DNA of 27,797 nt from VRUE01 sp040508545 (lineage in GTDB: Bacteria > Actinomycetota > Thermoleophilia > Solirubrobacterales > 70-9), in contig JBEVMR010000043.1 in the NCBI GenBank assembly GCA_040508545.1, positions 1 to 27,797 on the forward strand, given 5' to 3'. The notes beneath the pieces are model-generated. The model was given only the letters and a program-made list of their open reading frames with translations. It was not told where the DNA came from and ran no database searches. Position numbers and translations under genes: made by a program. Of this stretch, positions 21,660 through 27,797 are shown piece after piece. The number at the start of each line of letters is the position of its first letter. Position 1 is the first letter of the stretch.

Positions 21660-22570
21660 GCGACGCACCGCCCGGAGTCGAGCGGGACTTTTCGCTGGCG
21701 CGGCTGACCACGGTCCGCACCGGGGGCAATGCCGACTGGTTTGCGCGCCCCGCCAGCGCTGATCGCCTGGGCGAGCTGCTGTCCTGGGCCGGAGAGGAGG
21801 GGATCGAGATCGGCGTCGTCGGCTCCGGCTCGAACCTGCTGATCGCCGACGACGGCTTCCGCGGCTTGGCTCTGAAGCTCGACGGCGAGTTGACTGCCGT
21901 CTCCCACGAGGGCGGGCAGCTGCTCTGCGGCGGCGGTGCGCGCCTTCCCTCCGCCGCCGCCAAGGCCGCTGGCTGGGGGCTGTCGGGGATCGAGTTCGGA
22001 GTCAACATTCCCGGCACCGTCGGCGGCGCCGTGAAGATGAACGCCAACGCCTACGGCGGCCAGCTGGCCAAGGTGCTGACCTGGGTCGACGTCTGCACGC
22101 CGGCGGGCAGCGAGCGCCGCACCCCCGAGCAGCTGGATTTCGCCTACCGCAGCTCGAACCTGCGGTCCAACGAGGTGGTTGCCGTGGCCTCGTTCAGGCT
22201 CGAGCGCGCCGAGCCGGAGGGGGTCAAGGCGGCGATGGCGGCAATGCGGGAGCGGCGCCACGAGGCGCAGCCGTCGGGGATCAAGACCTTCGGCTCGACC
22301 TTCAAGAACCCCGAGGACGAGAAGGCCGGTGGGCGCACGGCCGGGCAGCTGCTCGAGGCGGCGGAGTGTCGCGGCCTCCGCGTCGGTGGCGCTCGCTTCT
22401 CCGAGAAGCACGCGAACTTCGTCGAGAACCTGGGTGAGGCGACCACCGCCGACGTGCTCGAGCTGATGGCGGCGGGACGGCGGCGTGTCCACGACCGCTT
22501 CGGAGTGGCACTCGAGCCCGAGGTGCAGCTGCTGGGCGAGGTTCGCTGGCCGGAGGGTTGGCGGCTGTGA
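21656..22570 (+). CDS. murB: UDP-N-acetylenolpyruvoylglucosamine reductase
   Basis: MurB reduces UDP-GlcNAc-enolpyruvate to UDP-MurNAc with NADPH and FAD. Its 304 residues are in the range of the short (type II, Gram-positive) enzymes. The FAD-binding part has VVGSGSNLLIADDGFRGLAL and GLSGIEFGVNIPGTVGGAVK, with MNANAYGG after it. The C-terminal part has FGSTFKNPED (the catalytic Ser in GSTF), AGQLLEAAECRGLRVGGARF and SEKHANFVEN, and the late Glu expected near EPEVQLLGE. The ATG at 21656 overlaps the murC stop (ATGA). It also shares 4 nt with the next gene (GTGA), so murC, murB and ftsQ are translationally linked. Confidence 0.97.
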   Translation: MSDAPPGVERDFSLARLTTVRTGGNADWFARPASADRLGELLSWAGEEGIEIGVVGSGSNLLIADDGFRGLALKLDGELTAVSHEGGQLLCGGGARLPSAAAKAAGWGLSGIEFGVNIPGTVGGAVKMNANAYGGQLAKVLTWVDVCTPAGSERRTPEQLDFAYRSSNLRSNEVVAVASFRLERAEPEGVKAAMAAMRERRHEAQPSGIKTFGSTFKNPEDEKAGGRTAGQLLEAAECRGLRVGGARFSEKHANFVENLGEATTADVLELMAAGRRRVHDRFGVALEPEVQLLGEVRWPEGWRL

Positions 22571-23094
22571 GGAGATGGCTGATCGCGGCTGCTCTGGCTG
22601 TCCTTGCCCTGGTCGCGATCTACTGGGTTGCGATCCGCGACTCGACCGTAGCTGCCAGGCTGGAGGTGCCCCGGGCGACGGCCACGATCGGGACTGGCTC
22701 CGACGCGATCGCCGTCGGCCCGGACGGGCAGGTTCTCGCCTGGATTCCACTCTCCGAGGATGCGCTGCTGCCCTACCTACCGCTGAGCTCGGTGCCAAAG
22801 GGCGGCCGCTTGGCCGGTCCTGTCCTCGAGCAGGCGCGGGTGCTCGGGGCCGCACCGGCTGCGCTGCGTCCTTATATAGAGAGCAGCTATTACGGCGAAA
22901 GCGGGGTGGACGTGAAGCTGCGCTCGGGGATCGAACTGCGCTTCGGCGATGCCTCCCAGGTCGCGGCCAAGTGGAAGGCCGCTGCAGCGGTGCTGGCCGA
23001 CCCGTCGATCACGGCGCTCGATTATGTAGACCTGCACGCTCCGCGCAGGCCGGCCGCGTATGGCTCTGGGCATGCCCTTCCACCCGTCGAATGA
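22567..23094 (+). CDS. ftsQ: FtsQ-like cell division protein lacking a POTRA domain
   Basis: FtsQ is a single-pass membrane protein linking early and late division proteins. This one has only 175 residues. A helix at 4-22 (WLIAAALAVLALVAIYWVAI) spans the membrane. The region from 36 on matches the beta domain that normally follows POTRA: RATATIGTGSDAIAVGPDGQ, LPYLPLSSVPKGGRLAG, DVKLRSGIELRFGDASQVAA, KWKAAAAVLADP, and the final strand ALDYVDLHAPRRPAAYGSG. Only about 13 residues separate the membrane helix from this domain, so the roughly 70-residue POTRA domain of ordinary FtsQ/DivIB is absent, with no frame break. The GTG at 22567 overlaps murB (GTGA); an upstream TTG at 22558 adds three residues. 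The identification rests on position between murB and ftsZ and on the C-terminal domain. Confidence 0.78.
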   Translation: MRRWLIAAALAVLALVAIYWVAIRDSTVAARLEVPRATATIGTGSDAIAVGPDGQVLAWIPLSEDALLPYLPLSSVPKGGRLAGPVLEQARVLGAAPAALRPYIESSYYGESGVDVKLRSGIELRFGDASQVAAKWKAAAAVLADPSITALDYVDLHAPRRPAAYGSGHALPPVE

Positions 23095-23111
23095 ACCCTC
23101 GACCACAGGGT

Positions 23112-23117
23112 TAGACT
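23112..23117 (+). promoter_or_regulatory. TAGACT element upstream of ftsZ
   Basis: TAGACT, the same hexamer found before the DoxX-like and LuxR-type genes, lies 18 bp after the ftsQ stop, inside a short hairpin (AGGGTT 23107-23112 with AACCCT 23123-23128). It may be a second, upstream ftsZ promoter. No start codon follows at leaderless spacing, and no -35 is clear. Confidence 0.3.
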
Positions 23118-23174
23118 GGGGCAACCCTCAAGTAACCATCGAGAGTTGGTGCTTGCAGGATGTGTCCCGTGGGT

Positions 23175-23203
23175 TTGACAGAGTCCCGGAAATGCCCTAC
23201 GTT
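23175..23203 (+). promoter_or_regulatory. ftsZ: Promoter of ftsZ (TTGACA - 17 bp - TACGTT)
   Basis: A perfect -35 TTGACA (23175-23180) and TACGTT (23198-23203) are separated by 17 bp, the best promoter in the window. The start would lie near 23210, giving a leader of about 117 nt before the ftsZ ATG. ftsZ can therefore be expressed independently of the mur genes. Apart from this and the TAGACT element, the 232-bp ftsQ-ftsZ gap shows only short imperfect hairpins (for instance around 23231-23250). Confidence 0.72.
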
Positions 23204-23326
23204 GAGCGCAATTTCCGTGCTTCGGGAGTAAGCTTGAACCCTTAAGCCTTGCTGAAGCGTCGGACGGAATGAAGGCTCAACTCAAACGCCAGCCCTCGAT
23301 GGGCGGCGAGCTGGAGAAATCGGGAG

Positions 23327-24406
23327 ATGGAATCCACTTACCTGGCCGTAATCAAGGTCGTCGGAGCAGGCGGCGGTGGCACCAATGCTGTCAGCCGCAT
23401 GGTCGACGCTGGAATTCGTGGCGTCGAGTTCGTCGCCGTCAACACCGACGCGCAGGCGCTGCAGGCATGCGACGCCGACATCAAGCTTTCGATCGGCCAG
23501 GAGCTGACCCGGGGCCTCGGCGCCGGGGGCAACCCTGAGGTCGGCGCGGGCGCCGCGGCCGAGAGCCGCGACGAGATCAAGGAGGCGCTGAAGGGCGCCG
23601 ACATGGTTTTCGTCACCGCCGGCGAGGGTGGGGGGACCGGTACCGGCTCGGCCCCGGTGATCGCCGAGATCGCCAAGGAAGAGATCGGCGCACTGACCGT
23701 TGGTGCGGTGACCAAGCCTTTCGAGTTCGAGGGCAAACGACGCATGCAGCAGGCGCTCGAGGGGATCGAGAAACTGCGCAACAACGTCGACACCCTGATC
23801 ATCGTCCCCAACGAGAAGCTCCTGCAGGCGGTCGAGCGGCGCACCAGCGTGCTCGAGGCCTTCCGTCAGGCCGACGACATCCTGCGCCAGGGCGTGCAGG
23901 GCATCACCGACCTGATCACGATCCCCGGCCTGATCAACCTCGACTTCGCCGACGTGCGCACGATCATGCGCGACGCCGGCTCGGCCCTGATGGGCGTCGG
24001 CTCCGCCTCGGGCGAGTCGCGCGCCATCGATGCCGCCAAGGCCGCCGTCACCTCGCCCCTGATCGAGGAGTCGATCAAGGGCGCGACTGGAATGCTGCTC
24101 AACATCACCGGCCCCGAGGACCTCGGCCTGTTCGAGGTCAACGAGGCCGCGCAGCTGGTCCAGGCCGAAGCCGACGACAACGCCAACATCATCTTCGGCT
24201 CGGTCGTCGACCAGTCGATGCGCGACGAGGTCCGCGTCACCGTGATCGCCACGGGCTTCGAGGGCTTCGAGCTCCTCGCCCGCTCGCCCCAGCGTGTGCG
24301 CCGCCGTTACGAGAGCCGTCCGCGGATCTCGGCCGAGGACACCGACATCCGCAAACTGCGGGTGTCCGACGACGACATCGACGTTCCCGGCTTCCTCAAG
24401 GAATAG
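23327..24406 (+). CDS. ftsZ: Cell division protein FtsZ
   Basis: FtsZ is the tubulin-like GTPase that forms the cytokinetic ring. It has 359 residues. The GTPase domain starts at about 6 (LAVIKVVGAGGGGTNAVSRM), with VNTDAQALQACDADIKL and the tubulin signature TAGEGGGTGTGSAPVIAEIA (97-116). The T7 region follows with GLINLDFADVRTIM (NxDFAD catalytic loop), then the C-terminal domain with VTVIATGFEGFEL. A short linker (about 40 residues) leads to the conserved tail DDIDVPGFLKE, which binds partners such as SepF in actinobacteria. The linker is compact compared with the longer ones of many actinobacteria. The ATG at 23327 follows GGAGA (23313-23317) by 9 nt. Downstream, no ylmE or sepF is adjacent: a convergent regulator ends 15 bp away. 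Confidence 0.98.
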   Translation: MESTYLAVIKVVGAGGGGTNAVSRMVDAGIRGVEFVAVNTDAQALQACDADIKLSIGQELTRGLGAGGNPEVGAGAAAESRDEIKEALKGADMVFVTAGEGGGTGTGSAPVIAEIAKEEIGALTVGAVTKPFEFEGKRRMQQALEGIEKLRNNVDTLIIVPNEKLLQAVERRTSVLEAFRQADDILRQGVQGITDLITIPGLINLDFADVRTIMRDAGSALMGVGSASGESRAIDAAKAAVTSPLIEESIKGATGMLLNITGPEDLGLFEVNEAAQLVQAEADDNANIIFGSVVDQSMRDEVRVTVIATGFEGFELLARSPQRVRRRYESRPRISAEDTDIRKLRVSDDDIDVPGFLKE

Positions 24407-24421
24407 GCCTAGGAGGGACTG

Positions 24422-27271
24422 CTAGCCGAGCAGCTCGAGCTCGCCCGCGCGGTGTGCGGCCTCGACCCGTGAGCGGCAGTCGAGCTTGCGCAGGATGTTG
24501 CGCACGTGCATGTCGACGGTGCGAGGGCTGAGAAACAGCTCCTGGGCGATCTCGCGGTTGGTCCTTCCGATCGACACGTGGCGCAGGACCTCGAGCTCGC
24601 GGCGGGTCAGCGGCGACTCGGCCGCCGCTCGCTTGCCGAGGCGCGAAGCCACCGAATCCCCCAGGGCCGCCACCTCGTGCGCCGCTTCGGAGGCCAGTGG
24701 CTGGGCGCCGAGCTTGCGCGCCGTCCGGTAGGCGTCGTTGAGGCGCTCGAGCCCCTGCTCGCGTTCCCCGGCGGCGGCCAGGGCGACACCGGCCCGGACC
24801 TCGACCTGGGCGCACTCGAACGGAATCGCCAGCTCGCGATAGAGGTCGACCGCGCGGCAGAGCTGGTCGGCGGCGATCTCGGCGTCGGAGTCGAGCAGAG
24901 CGGCCTCGCCGATCGCCTGGGCGAGCGCTGCGAGGGAGTCGGGGTGCCCTCCGTCGGAGGCCATCCGGGTCAACGCCTCGGTGCAGGCGTGGAGACCGTC
25001 CCGGTCACCCTGGCGGGCGAAGAAGACCGCCGCCCAGCGCAGCCCCCAGACCGCGTAGTGGTGATCCTCGCTCTCGCTCCAGCGGGCCAGCAGCGTCCGG
25101 CAGTGCTCGGCGGCCTCGTCTAGCGCTCCCTCGGCGGCGGCGACCTGCGCCAGCCCCGTGGTCGAGTCCATGAACATGTTGTAGTGGCCGACCGAGGAGG
25201 AGCCTGCCCGCGAGGAGGTGAGCATGCGGCGGGCCGACGCCAACTTCCCCTGGAAGGCGTGGATCGCCCCGACCAGCCCCTCCGCGACCCAGACCGCCTC
25301 GTCGCGCTCGATCAACTCGCGGCCCAGCTCACAGGCGCGTGACCACTCCCCGCGCTCGCGCAGCACGTAGATCAGGCAGGTGACGCAGGCGAGCTCCGTG
25401 CTCGCGTCGCCGTCGGTTGCGCAGAGCCCAAGCGCCGCATCGAGGGCCTCCTCTGCCCGCCGGTAGTCAGCGGAGTCGTAGAGCACCATGCTGAGCCGCT
25501 GGTAGAGCTCGGCTGCAACCGGCGTCATGTCTTGCTCGAGCGCCCGGGCGAGGCCCGTGCGGACGATCTCGAGGCCGCCCTCGTAGTCGCCGCCCTTCGC
25601 CCTCGCGACGCCGAGCAGCCCCAGCCCCCTTGCGCTGATATCGGGGCGGTGGGCCGCCTCGGCTTCGCCGATCGCCGCCTCGGCGAGCTCGATCGCCTCG
25701 CTGTAGCGGGCGCCGACCCGGCGATGGTTGGCCATCGCCAGTCGCTCGCCGGCTGCGTCGGCCGGGCGCCCCGCGGCGAGGAACGCATCCGCGGCCAAGC
25801 GGCGCGCCGCGAAGGCGGACTCGCGATCCCCTTTCAGCGCGGAGATGGCGGCCAGGCGGCGCTGCGCCTCGGCGAAGCCGAGTCCTTCGCCCCGAGTGCT
25901 GCGGATGCTGGCCAGCTCCCGCCATGCTTTTGCCGCCTCGGCCAGCTGCCCGACCAGCTCGGTGCTGGCGGCGTAGCGCTCGAGCGTCTCGATGCGGCGG
26001 GCTTCCTCCTCGCCCTCCGGCCAGAGCTCGAGCGCCTGGCGGGCAGCGCGGGCAGCGTCGCGGTGGGCGCGCATCGATTCGGACTCGCCTGCGGCGCGGA
26101 CAAGCGCTTCGCGGGCGCGCGAATCCTCTCCCGCGCCGCGCCAGTGGGTGGCGACCTCCAGCGAAGGCGCGGACCTTCCTTCCAGGGCCTCGGCGAAACG
26201 GCGATGCAGATCGCGGCGCCGCAGCCACGGCACCTCGGCGTAGAGCGCCTCGCGCGCGAGCGAATGCCGGAAGCGCCCGCGGCCGTCCCCATCCTCGAGG
26301 AGCAGGCCGCTCTCGATCGCTTCGGTCAGTCCAGCCGTCGCCGAGAGCTGGGCGGTGACGCCGAGGTTGAAGGAGTCGCCGGCGACGGCCGCGGCCTCGG
26401 CGGCGGCTCGGGCCGGCTCCGAGAGGTCCGCGACGCCGATCAGGATCGCGTCGCGCACGGTCTCGGGAACCGGCTCTTCGTCGGCGTTGGAGAGTTCGAG
26501 CCCGCGCTTGCCGGAAGCCAGGGATCCCTTGGCCAGCAGCGCAGCGACCAGCTCCTCGACGAAGAACGGAGAGCCGCCGGTTCGGTCGCAGATCGTGCGC
26601 GTGAGCGAGGGGGAGGGCGGCTCCGGCAGGAGCTCGCCGAGTAGGGCCGTCACCTGCTCGTCGCCGAGCGGCTCGAGGATGATCTCTTCGATCTCGCCGT
26701 CGCGCCGCAGCTCGTTGCGCAGCCAGCGCAGCATGTGATCGCGGGGGAGCCCATCCGTGCGGTAGGCGGCGATCGTCAGCAGCGGGATCTCACGCAGCGG
26801 AGAGGCGAGCGCCGCGAGCAGCTCCAGGGTGGCCTCGTCGGACCACTGCAGGTCATCGAGCACGACGGTCGCGGGACCGTCGCCGGCGAGGTGGGCGAAG
26901 GCGCAGCGGACAGCCTCGAAGATCGTCGAGCGATCGCTGTCCTCGGCGGGCTCCCCGAGCTCGGGGAGGAGCAGGGCCAGATGCGGTTGGAGGGCGCCGC
27001 TGCCGTCGAGGCCGCTCGGGTCGGAGCGCAGGTAGGAGCGCAGCGCGCCGACGATCGGCCCGTAGGGGGTCGATGCGCCCTCGGTGGCCGCGCCGCGAAG
27101 GATCGGCGGCGGGCAGCGGTCGGCGATCTCCCCGGCAAGGCGGCTCTTGCCGACGCCGGCCTCGCCTGCGAGTAGGACGAGTGAGCCTTCGCCGCCGGCC
27201 GCGCGCTGCGCTGTGCGCGCGAGTCGTTCGAGCTCGGCATCTCGGCCCACCAGCGGGGCCCGGGTCGCCAT
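24422..27271 (-). CDS. Large ATPase/LuxR-family transcriptional regulator (LAL type)
   Basis: A 949-residue regulator of the LAL type (large ATP-binding LuxR-family, as MalT). The N-terminus is an AAA/STAND-like ATPase: LVGRDAELERL (7-17), Walker A LAGEAGVGKSRL (34-45), Walker B ATVVLDDLQWSDEATLELL, then TGGSPFFVEELVAALLA typical of this group. The middle, about 380-860, is a helical repeat region (TPR-like, rich in Ala/Glu/Arg helices) for ligand or protein sensing. The C-terminus is a LuxR helix-turn-helix: SPLTRRELEVLRHVSIGRTN, REIAQELFLSPRTVDMHVRN, ILRKLDCRSRVEAAHRA. ATG 27271 is preferred over an upstream ATG at 27331, because TAGACT lies 7 nt before it and an inverted repeat separates the two. 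The gene ends 15 bp from ftsZ, tail to tail. Ligand and targets cannot be deduced. Confidence 0.94.
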   Translation of the reverse strand: MATRAPLVGRDAELERLARTAQRAAGGEGSLVLLAGEAGVGKSRLAGEIADRCPPPILRGAATEGASTPYGPIVGALRSYLRSDPSGLDGSGALQPHLALLLPELGEPAEDSDRSTIFEAVRCAFAHLAGDGPATVVLDDLQWSDEATLELLAALASPLREIPLLTIAAYRTDGLPRDHMLRWLRNELRRDGEIEEIILEPLGDEQVTALLGELLPEPPSPSLTRTICDRTGGSPFFVEELVAALLAKGSLASGKRGLELSNADEEPVPETVRDAILIGVADLSEPARAAAEAAAVAGDSFNLGVTAQLSATAGLTEAIESGLLLEDGDGRGRFRHSLAREALYAEVPWLRRRDLHRRFAEALEGRSAPSLEVATHWRGAGEDSRAREALVRAAGESESMRAHRDAARAARQALELWPEGEEEARRIETLERYAASTELVGQLAEAAKAWRELASIRSTRGEGLGFAEAQRRLAAISALKGDRESAFAARRLAADAFLAAGRPADAAGERLAMANHRRVGARYSEAIELAEAAIGEAEAAHRPDISARGLGLLGVARAKGGDYEGGLEIVRTGLARALEQDMTPVAAELYQRLSMVLYDSADYRRAEEALDAALGLCATDGDASTELACVTCLIYVLRERGEWSRACELGRELIERDEAVWVAEGLVGAIHAFQGKLASARRMLTSSRAGSSSVGHYNMFMDSTTGLAQVAAAEGALDEAAEHCRTLLARWSESEDHHYAVWGLRWAAVFFARQGDRDGLHACTEALTRMASDGGHPDSLAALAQAIGEAALLDSDAEIAADQLCRAVDLYRELAIPFECAQVEVRAGVALAAAGEREQGLERLNDAYRTARKLGAQPLASEAAHEVAALGDSVASRLGKRAAAESPLTRRELEVLRHVSIGRTNREIAQELFLSPRTVDMHVRNILRKLDCRSRVEAAHRAGELELLG

Positions 27272-27278
27272 GTCAAGC

Positions 27279-27284
27279 AGTCTA
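27279..27284 (-). promoter_or_regulatory. -10-like TAGACT of the LuxR-type regulator
   Basis: TAGACT on the minus strand ends 7 nt before the ATG at 27271, placing the transcript start at that codon. There is no ribosome site, which suggests a leaderless message. It directly abuts the adjacent inverted repeat. Confidence 0.45.
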
Positions 27285-27336
27285 GGCCGGTGCCGGCCGG
27301 CGCTCGGCGGTTGCCGCAAGCCGGCCGGCACAGGCC
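27285..27336 (-). terminator. Hairpin between the DUF4242 and LuxR-type genes
   Basis: Arms 27285-27301 and 27320-27336 (17 nt) pair with one mismatch (27289/27332) and include TGCCGGCCGG against CCGGCCGGCA; an inner stem CGGC/GCCG (27305-27308, 27313-27316) lies in the loop. It starts 3 nt after the DUF4242 stop in the direction of transcription, so it probably ends that message. No T-run follows, so the call rests on position and stem strength. It could instead be an operator for the regulator gene. Confidence 0.5.
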
Positions 27337-27339
27337 CGG

Positions 27340-27633
27340 TCAGGCTCCGACCGGGGCCGGGTCGGGGCGGACGATCACGGTGTCCGCGATCGCGATGATC
27401 TCGTCGGCCGGCAGGTCGGACGCCTCGGCGTGGGCGCGGATCGCCTCGGGGCTCTCGCCTTCGTAGACGCAGAACGTTCCCACCTCACCGCTCTCCTCGG
27501 CGAGCACGTAGCTGCGGATCCAGCGCACGCCGGAGCCCTCTCGGTCGCCCACTTCGGCCGATCGCTTGCCGGCGACCTCGAGGTCGGCGGCGGTCGCCCA
27601 GCCGTTGCGGCGAAGAATTCCGTAGAGCTTCAT
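27340..27633 (-). CDS. DUF4242-family small protein
   Basis: A 97-residue protein resembling DUF4242 (a ferredoxin-like fold family; one actinobacterial member was described as nickel-binding). The family pattern is visible: an N-terminal strand (MKLYGILRR), a helix with AADLEVAGKRSAEV, GVRWIRSYVLAEESGEVGTF, then CVYEGESPEAIRAHAEASDL and the final strand IIAIADTVIVRPDP. The ATG at 27633 has AGGGAG about 11 nt upstream. It stands alone, in the same direction as the LuxR-type regulator. The family name is held with moderate confidence; no role can be given. Confidence 0.75.
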   Translation of the reverse strand: MKLYGILRRNGWATAADLEVAGKRSAEVGDREGSGVRWIRSYVLAEESGEVGTFCVYEGESPEAIRAHAEASDLPADEIIAIADTVIVRPDPAPVGA

Positions 27634-27797
27634 TTGATGCTTCTCCCTTCGGTCGGTTGCTTGTAGTCCAACCTTGGCGCCCGGGAGATGCCGTTACATC
27701 AGTGAAATCACCGTATTTTCGGCCGTGACGCACCGTAAGTAGCCAGCGAGGGCCATCGGGAGTCCCCTCTCAGGCCGCGTTCGCGGGAGTTCCTGAG
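27634..27797. other. Gene-free end of the window
   Basis: No convincing gene is seen in these 164 bp. They are AT-richer than the rest in the middle (27695-27720). A GTGA-AA-TCAC palindrome (27702-27711) lies about 70 bp upstream of the DUF4242 start and could be a regulator site for it. No promoter with both elements could be placed. Confidence 0.35.

Noticed and set aside
23269..23538. Small open frame starting in the ftsZ leader
   Set aside because: It runs out of frame into ftsZ and has shadow composition; a leader peptide cannot be excluded but nothing supports it.
27485..27733. 82-codon open frame overlapping the DUF4242 gene start on the same strand
   Set aside because: It is a different frame over the DUF4242 coding region, with no recognisable motif.

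Overview
This is a GC-rich chromosomal window with very dense gene packing: many 1-4 nt stop/start overlaps and frequent GTG and TTG starts. No rRNA, tRNA, CRISPR array, transposase or phage gene was seen. The order polA ... rpsA, coaE ... uvrB matches the conserved core neighbourhood of Actinomycetota (in Mycobacterium tuberculosis polA, rpsA, coaE and uvrB lie together). The protein style (very Ala/Arg/Glu rich, large LuxR/ATPase regulator, ECF sigma factor with a long low-complexity tail, DUF4242) suggests an actinobacterium, probably class Thermoleophilia (Solirubrobacterales-like). That assignment is inference from composition and gene order, not from a marker phylogeny.

Layout. 1-739 (-): N-terminal half of an ACT-domain malic enzyme, cut by the window edge. 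800-4922 (+): an ICMT-like membrane methyltransferase, an unrecognised secreted protein and DNA polymerase I, overlapping stop-to-start. 4929-6260 (-): an ECF sigma factor with a predicted transmembrane segment and about 195 residues of Ser/Gly/Asp-rich tail. 6320-7879: a DUF606/YdcZ transporter (+) whose 3' end overlaps a convergent geranylgeranyl-reductase-like flavoprotein (-). 7899-12433 (+): rpsA, coaE, a lytic transglycosylase, a DHA2-type MFS transporter and a small membrane-anchored unknown, nearly all overlapping. 12481-13214 (-): an XRE regulator and a DoxX-like membrane protein. 13343-15340 (+): uvrB, divergent from the DoxX gene across a 70-nt near-perfect inverted repeat. 15375-15755 (-): a SnoaL-like protein. 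15854-16591 (+): a thioredoxin/YbbN-type protein.

16637-24406 (+) is the second half of a division/cell-wall (dcw) cluster: murD, ftsW, murG, murC, murB, ftsQ, ftsZ. These act in sequence: MurB and MurC/MurD build the UDP-MurNAc-peptide, MurG makes lipid II, FtsW polymerises it, and FtsQ and FtsZ place the machinery at the septum. The usual upstream half (mraW, ftsL, ftsI, murE, murF, mraY) is not next to murD, and ftsA is not between ftsQ and ftsZ. 24422-27271 (-) is a large ATPase/LuxR regulator running tail-to-tail into ftsZ; 27340-27633 (-) is a DUF4242 protein.

Most of the window is housekeeping. The points most worth a second look are: a possible membrane-tethered ECF sigma factor with an acidic Ser/Gly tail; an FtsQ with no room for a POTRA domain; a roughly 92-nt out-of-frame overlap between ftsW and murG; the long inverted repeat between the DoxX gene and uvrB, whose two ends fall at the -35 positions of both divergent promoters; a 19-bp divergent start-to-start gap before rpsA; and a recurrent -10-like hexamer 6-10 nt before start codons, which suggests leaderless transcription.
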